From assembly GCA_023700245.1 (NCBI GenBank), contig JAJPRE010000009.1, positions 1 through 46,931 on the forward strand: a stretch of 46,931 bases of DNA, read 5' to 3'. Of this stretch, positions 16,401-23,977 are shown in pieces. The DNA comes from Candidatus Thalassarchaeaceae archaeon (GTDB lineage: Archaea > Thermoplasmatota > Poseidoniia > Poseidoniales > Thalassarchaeaceae). Below the pieces are notes generated by a model. The model saw nothing but the letters and a program-made list of their open reading frames with translations, did not search any database and had not been told where the DNA came from. The position numbers and the translations under genes were made by a program. Each line of letters opens with the position of its first letter. The first letter of the stretch is position 1.

Positions 16401-18526
16401 TAGAAATCGGAAATACCATCATTATCATCATCCCAATCTTCGTCATTTGAAATACCATCTCCATCAATATCTGTATCAATCGAATTGGGGCCATCGTCCC
16501 TATATCTAGAGCCATTTAGTAAATGTAAATCATTATCGTCGTCTAAATCACAATTTTCATCTATATCTAGCCAATCTAGAACTCCATCATTGTCATCGTC
16601 AACATCGATCCAATTGTTGAATCCATCACCATCCCAATCATTATTTCCAGTATATGATTTCCTCATAAATATACAATTATCATCAGAAGATTGAGGATTT
16701 GGGTTTTCCAAGGATGGGCAATTCCAAGATAGTACTTCTTCATCTGTAGCATTCATAAATGAGTCATACTCATTGGACGTGCCATCATTATCTAGATCAT
16801 ATGGTAAATCAGTTGGATCGACTCCCGGGTTTCCTAGTAAGTTATCTGCAGGGAATGCCGCTCCGAGATCAGTATCTTTCCAATCCCATACCAAATCATA
16901 ATCAGAATCAATGGCCCTGTAAATGTCGTCATCAGCATCTCTATCATAATCAAGCTCACAATCTATTCCAGGAATTCCTATTGGTTGTAAATTTGGATAG
17001 TCCGGATTACCGTCTTTATTTGTATCAAGTTGAACGCATGTATCTAGAATTCCGTCATTGTCATCATCAACATCATACATATCCAATAATCCATCATTGT
17101 CGTCGTCTGTATCTGAAGAATCTGGGAATCCGTCATTATCATTATCTGGATCAATGAAATTTGGAAGACCATCATTATCCAAATCTCCGTCTATAATACT
17201 AGAAAATGACTGGTCGCGAGGATGCCAAATAGAGCTCTCTTTCGTAACAAAATCAAATGTTTCTGAACCATAAACTTCAGCGTTGATGTTGAATACATCA
17301 GGTAAAGGACGGCCTTCATCGGCCCTGACTGTTACCGTTCCACTGTAGCTATCTAATTGTGAAATTGTATCAGAGTAAGTGAAACTTCCCTCATCGGCAA
17401 ATGTATGACTAAAAGTACTGCCTGCGGTTAAAGTTCCACTATCAAATGACCCATCATCTGCCCTAACGGAATGATCGTCTGTATGATCATTGGTCCAACT
17501 AATTGTATCTCCAACTTCTACAGTTATTTCAGAATCAGATAATCCAAGTGCCGTCATAGAAATAACATATCGTAAACTTGAGGCCCAAATTTCAGCTTCT
17601 ACCCATAATTCAGCAGTATTAGTAATATTATCGGTTTTTGTATTATCCCAAGGATGTTCGTCCCATAAATCAATTATACCATCGGCGTCATCATCTATAT
17701 CAAAATAATCTTGAATTCCATCTCCATCAAAATCACATGGCCATGTAAACTGATCTAATCTAGCATCATTGTCATCGTCTTCATCGTAAGTACCTTTACC
17801 ACTACCATCAATATCCTCATCTGGTACTCCATCGTTGTCATGATCAAAAGGATTTTGATCAACTAAATATCCAATTCCAACTGCTGAACCGGTCCAAGGA
17901 TGTATTACGGAACTTGAAAGATATCTGTCTGAGGATACGTTTCGTGGATCATTGCCTTGAGTATAATCAATTGGTCCTTCTAAAATTCCATCATTGTCAT
18001 CATCCCAATCCAATTCATCCTGAATTCCATCATTGTCATGATCAAACGGGTCGGTCCCATAACATCCATCGAATCTCTCTATAAGATCATTTAAGCCATC
18101 ATTATCATCATCTAAATCATTTAAGTCATCGATACCGTCATTATCGTGATCATCTGTATTTGTTTCTTCCAAATAAAATTCATATCCTGGATATGCAGAT
18201 ATAGCAGATAAATCTGATATTTTTCCATAGTAAGATGCAGGATCATGATAAGTAGGATCATTAAAAATTGCATGGTCAAATGGATTGAATTCAAATGGTT
18301 GAGATTCTTGTCCATTTGGCTCATCAGAAGGCGGTTGAGATTGTTGAATAATAGTTTTATTTGGTAATTTTTCTGAATCAGAAAGATTCGTTTCTGAATC
18401 AAAATTTTGGAATGTATACATCTGTGTACTAAATATCATTATTGAAACCAAAACGAATGCAGATATGGTTTGTTTTTTACCAGCATTGGTTATTTTATTT
18501 GTTGTCCTTGTTCTCACTACAACCAC
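10487..18526 (-). CDS. Giant membrane-anchored surface protein with TSP3-like calcium repeats
   Basis: 2679 residues. An N-terminal hydrophobic segment (about 20-37) acts as signal or anchor. Residues 125-1295 hold more than 30 Asp-rich calcium-binding loops of the thrombospondin type 3 kind (DxDNDGI/L/VxD, often in pairs such as DLDDDNDGLND). A cupredoxin-like domain interrupts them at about 321-402 (VGDTISWTN, DSGTLTAGSTFSHTF). Residues about 1300-2450 are a series of Ig-like beta-sandwich segments (repeated patterns such as LTGSDGKYLVGQF, TDNNGVFKVNLTI). A transmembrane helix lies at about 2490-2512, then a basic stop (YRERRK) and about 165 cytoplasmic helical residues resembling DUF4129 (TREFEDVISN, FEEARYS). 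It is probably a Ca-stabilised stalk or adhesin with a cytoplasmic tail. Target unknown. Confidence 0.85.
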   Translation of the reverse strand: MVVVRTRTTNKITNAGKKQTISAFVLVSIMIFSTQMYTFQNFDSETNLSDSEKLPNKTIIQQSQPPSDEPNGQESQPFEFNPFDHAIFNDPTYHDPASYYGKISDLSAISAYPGYEFYLEETNTDDHDNDGIDDLNDLDDDNDGLNDLIERFDGCYGTDPFDHDNDGIQDELDWDDDNDGILEGPIDYTQGNDPRNVSSDRYLSSSVIHPWTGSAVGIGYLVDQNPFDHDNDGVPDEDIDGSGKGTYDEDDDNDARLDQFTWPCDFDGDGIQDYFDIDDDADGIIDLWDEHPWDNTKTDNITNTAELWVEAEIWASSLRYVISMTALGLSDSEITVEVGDTISWTNDHTDDHSVRADDGSFDSGTLTAGSTFSHTFADEGSFTYSDTISQLDSYSGTVTVRADEGRPLPDVFNINAEVYGSETFDFVTKESSIWHPRDQSFSSIIDGDLDNDGLPNFIDPDNDNDGFPDSSDTDDDNDGLLDMYDVDDDNDGILDTCVQLDTNKDGNPDYPNLQPIGIPGIDCELDYDRDADDDIYRAIDSDYDLVWDWKDTDLGAAFPADNLLGNPGVDPTDLPYDLDNDGTSNEYDSFMNATDEEVLSWNCPSLENPNPQSSDDNCIFMRKSYTGNNDWDGDGFNNWIDVDDDNDGVLDWLDIDENCDLDDDNDLHLLNGSRYRDDGPNSIDTDIDGDGISNDEDWDDDNDGISDFYDPDDGNCGIVDNDATDNFYGNSYTHSDGDIIDGSADSQIYTGTGTLLWDMFWHFSPFVDETQGFVLPYNGYETGTEEDSLTILQQGVIPEIYWNIMMKWSPWNGNNYFDIDMDGDSLINGIDVDMDGDGMPDWWDQDEGNDGVLDVNDPAFGGSLDDSECGISLAFAVGQASGPIACGLSYAWMYGFPLLAATQSNGNTYTLPYSSRPDALYDDGEYDGSNSQGNNQCSDNCWWFTFDPGSNPTPTAAVTYDDIRNNRDLYIAYVGLNKGLFQWTADSNANLFPDEVADLLNDDVDPDNDCAAPIIGNLNPQCMANDTTDLDDDFDGVYDHWDIDDDNDGLWDYFEVDTDDDWDDDDETNDGNYYFIGSNCVDADDDGLDTDPDADGWYQAVWDQGVLGQSLLFPEYYDVDNDNDGVPDGEDPDDDNNGILDVDQEVIAPQCFTGEEQSVWDHDNDGIQDWADDDWDADGINNTVELNSPNGLISAFDHDNDGLRDDVDEDDDQDGMKDVDEVLLWPTRFGVESTNPWDHDDFGNGSGIANPLDPFTGPDSIDQDDDADNRSDIDFDQIEEDFGSSDWDSNNNGILDADDKIPSRITLNAPSILWLDAFNPAIFSGQVNLLADNGTFVPTENIPVQVHIVWTRNGTTALETVDVLTGSDGKYLVGQFLFPEDISVGSNSTYYVYAEVTEMFIHDSAVTEQIPVEVRANTTSGYSAGTQFRSDEMPLKISLKTHYSADYDRGIFDNRISNAPFSFTVSDSKNLFGNVTHPTEFDGYGYGYRAGKDGWANLRFNQSNGNTGTWEQVQYNSALDNGEGTLAGGWEEILWNNFTKNHDVIKSPYIEIPTNVPTGDYFFVGTVNPSLGYDWPWPYLESSDTDSFTIRSMKRMFIESQLITPSNRPVYFYDSTQFTGSSFGAWRALFHAPSLASSGLDFADISVGKSYPILWDGQAASLGTIAGGVLLDSNNQPFTSVNYLENNPHVPDGYYWSTRLQNGASFDVPPCGAVDPSDPESQIRCEIVPEMFTGEDWYVEGTVWNRTFAPWASDPLALQVDHDRNQVFAGSGETRRVARPNMVDGEARFEFNDTWYSQFPAGTFGIKTSFTNSDYYFTGNQTQVLAPVGSFGNISVIGTTDFQLTATPRLYRGQNATIEARLIDNAFQPVREVPVNYTWSADGSSDVVITDNNGVFKVNLTIDEGHQLGNFTLSYTYLGDSIREGNSAEINLWVVSRTFINLQSTTPNLLSSGDIWEFTAQVTDDNRTAFDKDLGQALSGCGDLGGEVSVILEGIDFEDRVHRQIVEKLCPNAGSINHKIVLNPQLLRDDPFSFLPDGFGPVNVILRFEENLPHEGCEPIVAEMLTISGAWDPCVIVTNNDHFRKVMQFQVDGFSLIGRTALDVDDQIVYTSEIDPNTGIAVEKPMIVTGQLTDELGGLLDNRAIRVTYEMDNSDKGIVSCIPGITDSTGNFSIICPISGVQAGQAKVRVEFNSYENNDRYRYENQSVTRFFPVFSNSSLSISEIGPFRSDFTQYEFSNGSKFDVLYLKEAFHLDATLIQTNGNPIGGKCLNIYLDPQTNTRPMATIVTEDGSGEVSWYSGDPEDNPSRRGVEPNGNQLEGFRTIRVAYEPDKDIPGGCRAESNPVVNSSYVDVEVLVRSRVDILLKEHWSNPQGYQEGDVISGAVAILRDRLDITVEGEQVVFTIQYWNGSGWETHDVEYLITNEQGVANFSFIYTAEEIPGELEKTAEDGKWRVLVQFQESAFFEGEYLNNTPVIALGGDMNVGKQSFFTTQILIVSAISISIAALVGAVMYQNYRERRKIEVIRGILTDSLMALKASNNYIEAIFDCYKNLIKFFRSKGAMKKVFETTREFEDVISNMLTGVIPPEEMNVFFSIFEEARYSDHEIGSDQRDRAIQVLQQMITRITNALGENMLNRGSVNESGLYGAAVKAGEFIDSDGNVRVAGAEDESDNNDFRI
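14640..18156 (-). repeat. Coding repeat tract: Asp-rich calcium-binding loops
   Basis: This is the DNA encoding the TSP3-like loops of the giant protein. On the plus strand it appears as recurring TCATCATTATC/ATCATCATC-like words and produces spurious His-rich antisense frames. Spacing is irregular (roughly 12 to 60 residues between loops), with a cupredoxin-like insert at about 17320-17570, so it is a protein repeat and not a CRISPR or simple DNA satellite. Confidence 0.85.
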
Positions 18527-18672
18527 CTAAGTAAACATAAGACGCTTGTGTTACTTATGAAAAGATTGTTTATTTTATTACGAATGTATCATGTAGCAGT
18601 TTTAGTATCATTAATAATTTTTGATAAATCATAATAATTAAAATTAAAAAATAATCTAGAACCCAAACCACT

Positions 18673-19041
18673 ATGGGATCTAGTAGACACCTGTTAAAAT
18701 CAAAAATACATAGAGCATTAATTACTGATGCAAATTTAAATTATATTGGTTCGATTTCAATTGATGAAGAATTAATGGATGCTGCCGATATAATCGAGTG
18801 GGAGAGGATACAAGTTCTAAATATAACAAATGGTAATAGATTAGAAACCTACGTAATTAAATCTCCCAAGGGGTCTAAAGAGATTTGTATAAATGGGGCT
18901 GCTGCTCATTTAGTTAATGCTGGAGATTTAGTAATTCTATGTACATATGCTACCATTGATTATGAAGAAGCGAGTAAGCACATTCCAAATATAATCCATG
19001 TGAATAATAAAAATGAAATTATTAATCCAGAGAATATATAA
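18673..19041 (+). CDS. panD: Aspartate 1-decarboxylase (pyruvoyl type)
   Basis: 122 residues, standard PanD length. The N-terminus [20 protein letters not shown] ends at the self-cleavage site G26-S27 (YIGSISID), where serine becomes the pyruvoyl cofactor. Other signatures are [23 protein letters not shown] and [10 protein letters not shown]. The enzyme makes beta-alanine from aspartate for pantothenate and CoA. This is the bacterial pyruvoyl enzyme; many archaea instead use a PLP-dependent decarboxylase, so gene transfer is likely. The 3' end overlaps the convergent sugar dehydrogenase gene by 20 bases. No other pantothenate gene is in the window. Confidence 0.95.
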   Translation: MGSSRHLLKSKIHRALITDANLNYIGSISIDEELMDAADIIEWERIQVLNITNGNRLETYVIKSPKGSKEICINGAAAHLVNAGDLVILCTYATIDYEEASKHIPNIIHVNNKNEIINPENI

Positions 19042-20227
19042 TTCCGTCCCAAGTAAAGATTAGAATATCATCAGATAATCCGCGACCAAAACCAACTATC
19101 ATTCCTTTAAATGAGCCAATGTATTCATCTGTCCAAGTACCTTCAATTTCTCTTAGTATCCATATTGAACCGGAACAAAAATCTCCGTATAAATAACCAT
19201 CCTGTAATGATTTTGGGCCCCAATCCATCCAAAATCCTCCAGTTATTGAGCAATTTCCTCCTTCATGTAAGTAAGTAGCAACTGGATCCGTGAAATCATC
19301 GTTTACTAGCGGTGCATCATCATCATCATAGCAAGTTCCATTTTCATTGGTGTAACCGTTTGAATGGAATTTGTGAAGCCCTTCTCTTTCTGACCATCCT
19401 AAATTTGCTGATTTATTGATTGACAATAGATTTATTTCTTCCCAGCAACTTTGCCCTACATCAGTGACCCATAACCTATTATTAATATCCAAATCGAATC
19501 TCCATGGATTTCTTAATCCATTATGCAATATATATGGATCCGAATTTGTTTTTTCCAAAACAGAATATATTTCATTATTAATAAACGAAAAAAGTTGTAT
19601 TGTACCAAGAGGCGTGGAATTATCTTGAGCATTTGAATCGGGATCATTACTTCCTCCTCCATCTCCAATCCCCCACAGATATTGATTACCTCCGATAGAT
19701 TGTAAATATCCTCCATTATGATTCCTATATGGTTGATATATCTCTCTAAGAATTTTAATCGAAGAAATATTTAATATTCCAGAATTGCCTATTTTTGCAG
19801 AAGCAAGAATGAGGTTTGCTTCATTTTCTTCATCGCATGGGCCTTTTTCGATATATGAAAGTAGAACTTGGTTTGAAGAATTAAAATTCTCATCAAAAGC
19901 GAAACCAAGTAGTCCTTGTTCGATATGACAATTGCTAATCAAAAAACTCAAGTTGCTAATTGTGAACAATGAATATCCATCCCATGATTGTATTAATCCA
20001 TTGAGATCGATAATCCAAATTTCATCTTTATCAGGATGAGAGGCGGACATATGCGGAACATCAAAACCATCAAGATATGATGAACAATTTAAATCTTGAT
20101 TATTCTCAAAGATGCATTCTGATTCTAAGATTTCAGGCCAGATGAATGAATCTTCTTTGTCAGATAAAATACATCCTGATAATCCAAAGGTCAATAAAAG
20201 TACACTGAAAAATGGAAATATCTTCAA
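19022..20227 (-). CDS. PQQ-dependent sugar dehydrogenase-like lipoprotein
   Basis: 401 residues. The signal peptide ends in a lipobox-like FGLSGC (C19). The rest is a six-bladed propeller of the soluble glucose dehydrogenase/HHIP family. Visible signatures are [61 protein letters not shown] and NLGWSEREG. Such enzymes oxidise aldoses outside the membrane using PQQ, but many members lack a known substrate, so sugar oxidation is inferred. The protein would sit on the outer membrane face. It ends 20 bases inside the convergent panD gene and follows the PhnD-like gene by 9 bases, so the two are probably an operon. Confidence 0.82.
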   Translation of the reverse strand: MKIFPFFSVLLLTFGLSGCILSDKEDSFIWPEILESECIFENNQDLNCSSYLDGFDVPHMSASHPDKDEIWIIDLNGLIQSWDGYSLFTISNLSFLISNCHIEQGLLGFAFDENFNSSNQVLLSYIEKGPCDEENEANLILASAKIGNSGILNISSIKILREIYQPYRNHNGGYLQSIGGNQYLWGIGDGGGSNDPDSNAQDNSTPLGTIQLFSFINNEIYSVLEKTNSDPYILHNGLRNPWRFDLDINNRLWVTDVGQSCWEEINLLSINKSANLGWSEREGLHKFHSNGYTNENGTCYDDDDAPLVNDDFTDPVATYLHEGGNCSITGGFWMDWGPKSLQDGYLYGDFCSGSIWILREIEGTWTDEYIGSFKGMIVGFGRGLSDDILIFTWDGIIYSLD

Positions 20228-20236
20228 AATCTTACC

Positions 20237-21319
20237 TCAGTTGAAAAATGCCTGAATACCAGGCACATTTGAAACTGCGGCTCCATATGTCCCTAAATGT
20301 GTTTGTGCATCGGTGATTACCATTCCATCTGTATTCAATAAATCGTTAAGAATTTGGGTTCCATCATTGTCATCATTTAATGCTACTAAAGCATTTTGAA
20401 TTAATGTAATTTTCTCTGAATCCATATATTCAGGATTATACACCGCAGGATGACTTGGGGCCTGTCCAAAAGCAGAAAGCATGACGTATTCATCCTCTTC
20501 TAGGCACCAACTTTCAGCACTGGAGCCAGTGCAATATGAATTGATTACGGAATCCTTCACAAGTGCGACATCTCCTGTTCCATCAGAAAGACATCTTAAT
20601 GCCCCTTTATATGACGAATACTGAGTACCTCCTTCTGGAATACTTGATTCTTCAGAGAAAAAATTGGTAACAGTATTTCGTAAAGATTCAATCTCATTAG
20701 GATCACCAATAACTTCGGCATAACCGTTTCCAATAAGATATCCCATTGGTATTAACATACCTGCACTCTTTAACCACCCCGTATGGCAAGATGTTTTGCC
20801 TTCCATTAATGCAAATGGATCGGTAGATTCGTCATCATCGAGGTAAGCTTCGGCCATATCTGAATCAGATTTAACCCAAGCAGTTGCATTATAATATACT
20901 CTACCATCTGCCTTTTGTTCAGCAGCTAGAACTTCAAGATCGTAGACCTCCCACGCCAGCCATGCAGCTGCTCCGTCCAAAAACGCCAAATCCGCATTTC
21001 CTTTGTCAACCGCTTCAATAGCCGCACCTGAATTCGAAACAGGATAAATTTCCACATCCATGCCGGTTAATATATGGAGTTTATCTGCTAGATGTTGCGG
21101 ATTTTTATCCCATATTAAATAAGTATCTTTGACTTCAAATGCTACAATAAGACAGTTATTTTCATCTTCGCATTCATCATAATTTACATTAAATGTAAGA
21201 TATAAAACAGATGCAGAGATTATTAATCCGGTAATTAGTATTGCTTTTGTAAAAGTCGCCTGTTCTTCTAAAAATTTTAATGATTTAGGTAAATCTTGAA
21301 TGCCCTTGCGTTCGTCCAT
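20237..21319 (-). CDS. PhnD-like phosphate/phosphonate substrate-binding protein, membrane-anchored
   Basis: 360 residues. Instead of a lipobox there is an N-terminal transmembrane helix (about 24-44, ILITGLIISASVLYL) preceded by a soluble basic segment, so the binding domain is anchored outside. The periplasmic-binding-protein type 2 fold of the PhnD family is indicated by the opening beta strand plus LADKLHILTGMDVEIYPVSN, GNADLAFLDGAAAWLA, GKTSCHTGWLKSAGM, GALRCLSDGTGDVALVKDS and the APSHPAVYNP region. Usual partners (PhnC ATPase, PhnE permease) are not in this window. It may bind phosphonate, phosphate or another anion. It is immediately upstream of the PQQ-type dehydrogenase. Confidence 0.8.
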   Translation of the reverse strand: MDERKGIQDLPKSLKFLEEQATFTKAILITGLIISASVLYLTFNVNYDECEDENNCLIVAFEVKDTYLIWDKNPQHLADKLHILTGMDVEIYPVSNSGAAIEAVDKGNADLAFLDGAAAWLAWEVYDLEVLAAEQKADGRVYYNATAWVKSDSDMAEAYLDDDESTDPFALMEGKTSCHTGWLKSAGMLIPMGYLIGNGYAEVIGDPNEIESLRNTVTNFFSEESSIPEGGTQYSSYKGALRCLSDGTGDVALVKDSVINSYCTGSSAESWCLEEDEYVMLSAFGQAPSHPAVYNPEYMDSEKITLIQNALVALNDDNDGTQILNDLLNTDGMVITDAQTHLGTYGAAVSNVPGIQAFFN

Positions 21320-21378
21320 ATTACGCCGGAATGGGATTAGGAATTAAAATTTAGGGTGCCCTAAACTTGGAATATCCT

Positions 21379-21954
21379 TTAAAATCCAAAAAACCATTTC
21401 GGTTTTATTAGATATTTTCCAAGGAATGTATTTGAAATCCTGAACATATCAACTTTATGACGGCCGACCATAATTAATTTGATATTATTTCTATTAAATT
21501 CATTATGCCAATAATCTCTATTTTCTGATGTAAATACGACGTCAAAGCGATTTGGAGTAATCATAATTTTACAATTTGGGTTACTTGATGCTGTTTCTAT
21601 TATTTTAGAGCGGCATTTATCAGATATAATATTTTTAATTTCTATAATTATTTTTTCCGATCTTGGAAATAATTCTACAACTATCTCATCTAAAGTAGGA
21701 ATATTGATATTATTTTTTATTCCTGCGGCTTTGATATCTATAAATTTCATGTACTTTAATTCAGTTTTTGTATTATTTATGTTTATAGTATCATCATGAA
21801 ATAAGAATAAAATATTATCTTTTGACTCATGAATATCTAATTCCCAGTACTTAAATCTAGGATTTGAAACCAAATGAATTGAATTCTTCAGACCTTGAAT
21901 AGTGTTTTCTAAATTCGTTCCTGATGCACCAAGGCGGTGTCCCAGATTCCTCAT
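21379..21954 (-). CDS. Short glycerophosphodiester phosphodiesterase-family protein
   Basis: 191 residues. GDPD motifs are present in order: GHRLGASGTNLENT (H6, R7, E16), YWELDIHESKDN (E38, D40), FLFHDD (H53), IPTLDEI and the KIIIEIKN strand. The catalytic His pair and metal-binding acidic residues are therefore retained. Family members usually have about 240 residues; here the C-terminal strands of the TIM barrel look shortened, so it may be a reduced or decayed copy. If active, it would hydrolyse glycerophosphodiesters to glycerol phosphate plus an alcohol. No signal peptide is seen, so it is probably cytoplasmic. Confidence 0.72.
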   Translation of the reverse strand: MRNLGHRLGASGTNLENTIQGLKNSIHLVSNPRFKYWELDIHESKDNILFLFHDDTININNTKTELKYMKFIDIKAAGIKNNINIPTLDEIVVELFPRSEKIIIEIKNIISDKCRSKIIETASSNPNCKIMITPNRFDVVFTSENRDYWHNEFNRNNIKLIMVGRHKVDMFRISNTFLGKYLIKPKWFFGF

Positions 21955-22023
21955 GGGTTATTATGAACCGATTGCATAAATAAAGATTACAGTTTTTAAT
22001 ATTCCATCATTATCGGCAATATT

Positions 22024-23217
22024 TCATAAGTTTACGAATGTTTCTTTGAGTATTTTTTTACAGCGATCGGCTATAAACGTTCCAACATCAGAAGTCGACG
22101 CGGTTCCTCCAAGATCATACGTTACTGGTCCGCCTTCCGAAAGGTGATTAGCAATTGCCCTATCTAGAATATCAGCGCAAAGGCTTGCATCAGAATCATG
22201 ATGTCTGGCGCCCAGATTATCGAACATTAATTGAACAGAAGAAATAGTGGCAATTGGATTAACTATATTCTTACCAGCATGTAATGGTGAAGATCCGTGG
22301 ACTGGTTCAAACAACATGTGATTATCGCCAATATTAGCACTTGCCGCCATTCCAAGGCCGCCTTGAAGAACTGATGCGAGATCTGTTGCAATATCTCCAA
22401 ACATATTTGGAAGAACGACTACATCAAGATCTTCTGGACTGCGAATGAGCCACATTGTAAATGCGTCGATATATGCTTCATGCGTGTCTAGTTCTGGGTA
22501 TTCAGAAGATATTTCTCTAAATATCTGTCTAAAAAGCCTACATCCTTTAGTAACATTGCTTTTATCTACACATGTTACTTTTTGCTTTTCTCCATTTTTT
22601 TCTCCGCGTCTATTTGCTAAATCAAATGCAAATTTAATTACCCTATGACTACCATTTCTAGAAATTGGTCTAGCATCCCACGCCACTTCTCCTTCTAATC
22701 CTGGGAAGTTTTCGATAATGATGGGGTCATCTTTCTCACTTCCAGCAGCGGCTAAAGCTGAGCGACGTAATAATGCATGATAGAGTCCTTCAGTATTTTC
22801 TCTTATTAAGACCATATTTACTACTTTTGAGTCCCAGACTTGCTTAAATTTGCCATGAATTTTATGCAATACGCCTTCATAGAGTTTGACTGGACGAATA
22901 TTTGCATACAAATCTAATCCTGATCTTAAACCAAGAATTACTTGACCGCCTGCATTGTCTCCATTTGGAAGTGTTGCACCGGGCCAACCTATCGCACCAA
23001 GCAATATTGCATCTGAGTTATCTCTACAATGCTCAAAAGATCCTTCTGGCCACTCTAATCCAGTTTCTAGATAGTATTCGCCGCCGCAAGGGATCTCGGT
23101 TATATCAAAAGATAATGGACTAAAATCTTGAAAAACCTGTAGTATTTTTTGAGCTTCTCTTGTTACTTCTTTTCCTGATCCATCGCCGGGAAGAACTGTT
23201 AGACGATACTCGGACAT
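22024..23217 (-). CDS. Isocitrate/isopropylmalate dehydrogenase-family protein
   Basis: 397 residues from the chosen ATG (MSEYRLTVLPGDGSG), which is preceded by GAGGT. A longer frame from 23277 adds a non-conserved leader. Signatures of the beta-decarboxylating dehydrogenases are LPGDGSGKEV, LYANIRPVKL, IRENTEGLY (substrate loop), VDKSNVTKG, the metal site IDAFTMWL then LPNMFGDIATDLAS, and the NAD-binding FEPVHGSSPLHAGKN. The ENTEGLY form and extra length resemble the isocitrate, homoisocitrate and tartrate branches more than classical LeuB (about 350 residues), so the substrate is uncertain. No leucine genes are adjacent. Confidence 0.85.
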   Translation of the reverse strand: MSEYRLTVLPGDGSGKEVTREAQKILQVFQDFSPLSFDITEIPCGGEYYLETGLEWPEGSFEHCRDNSDAILLGAIGWPGATLPNGDNAGGQVILGLRSGLDLYANIRPVKLYEGVLHKIHGKFKQVWDSKVVNMVLIRENTEGLYHALLRRSALAAAGSEKDDPIIIENFPGLEGEVAWDARPISRNGSHRVIKFAFDLANRRGEKNGEKQKVTCVDKSNVTKGCRLFRQIFREISSEYPELDTHEAYIDAFTMWLIRSPEDLDVVVLPNMFGDIATDLASVLQGGLGMAASANIGDNHMLFEPVHGSSPLHAGKNIVNPIATISSVQLMFDNLGARHHDSDASLCADILDRAIANHLSEGGPVTYDLGGTASTSDVGTFIADRCKKILKETFVNL

Positions 23218-23315
23218 ATACCTCGGCAAACATACATCATTCATCAATGCAACTCCTGAAATGACGAAAAAATACAATGCGATAATTGATAGACGGTCGA
23301 TGATGATGGGCGTAT

Positions 23316-23921
23316 ATGGAGAAGGAAGCGCGCGATGAAAAAGATGTTTCTCGCATTGATGCTAATGCCCTTCCAGATTCTGTAGCTAGACTTTGGGAAA
23401 CTATGTTGAGATTAGATCCAAACTGGGATTTATCAAATTGGCTTGATGAAAGGGCAGTGGAAGAATTAGAATTAGTAGAAAGCCATCTAGGAAGAGAGAG
23501 GTTGCGACTAGAACAGAGGCTTCATAGGATTGAAACTCTAGTAAAGAGGTTGAAGAGACAGCGTGAGGTTACTGACAATATTGTTCTATCTGATCCCAAC
23601 CAACGGAATTTATTTGATGTTTATGAAACTACTGAAGTTGTAAAACAAAATGTAGAAGATCAGCATAGAGGGCCGATGGTCGACTTTGGAGCATTAGATT
23701 TTGATGATGATCCTTTACTTGCAATAGTTGCTGAGCACATCATGGCGTTTATGGAAAATGAAAAAGCATCTGGGAAAATGGTTATTCACTTTAAACAATT
23801 ATTAAAACAATTTATTCCACTTGCAATTAAAGAAGAAGAAATAGATGAAGCGATTTCTATTTTACTTCAGAAAAAAATGATAATAGAAATCGATCAAGAT
23901 ATATTTGGGCTTGAAAATTGA
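23316..23921 (+). CDS. Coiled-coil protein paired with methylase-like gene, unknown function
   Basis: 201 residues, no signal peptide or membrane helix. The N-terminal half is acidic and helical, with a strong heptad-like coiled coil at about 46-86 rich in Arg/Leu/Glu (for example GRERLRLEQRLHRIETLVK). After an Asp-rich linker (FGALDFDDDP) the C-terminal part (about 130-200) is helical with a final strand pair IIEIDQDIFGL, which could be a winged-helix-type domain. It directly precedes the methylase-like gene in the same direction, so the products probably act together. I do not recognise a named family. Confidence 0.75.
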   Translation: MEKEARDEKDVSRIDANALPDSVARLWETMLRLDPNWDLSNWLDERAVEELELVESHLGRERLRLEQRLHRIETLVKRLKRQREVTDNIVLSDPNQRNLFDVYETTEVVKQNVEDQHRGPMVDFGALDFDDDPLLAIVAEHIMAFMENEKASGKMVIHFKQLLKQFIPLAIKEEEIDEAISILLQKKMIIEIDQDIFGLEN

Positions 23922-23977
23922 ATGATTATAGAATACAATCCTTCAAATGCATAATCCAATTACATGATTTGTTTATC

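Noticed and set aside
14764-17273. His-rich plus-strand reading frames
   Set aside because: They are antisense shadows of Asp codons (GAT/ATC) in the giant protein gene.
14640-18156. CRISPR-like or satellite repeat (recurring ATCATCATT words)
   Set aside because: The spacing is irregular and the words encode Asp-rich calcium loops in one continuous minus-strand frame.
20237-21319. Phosphonate uptake operon
   Set aside because: Only the binding protein is present; no ATPase, permease or C-P lyase genes are in the window.
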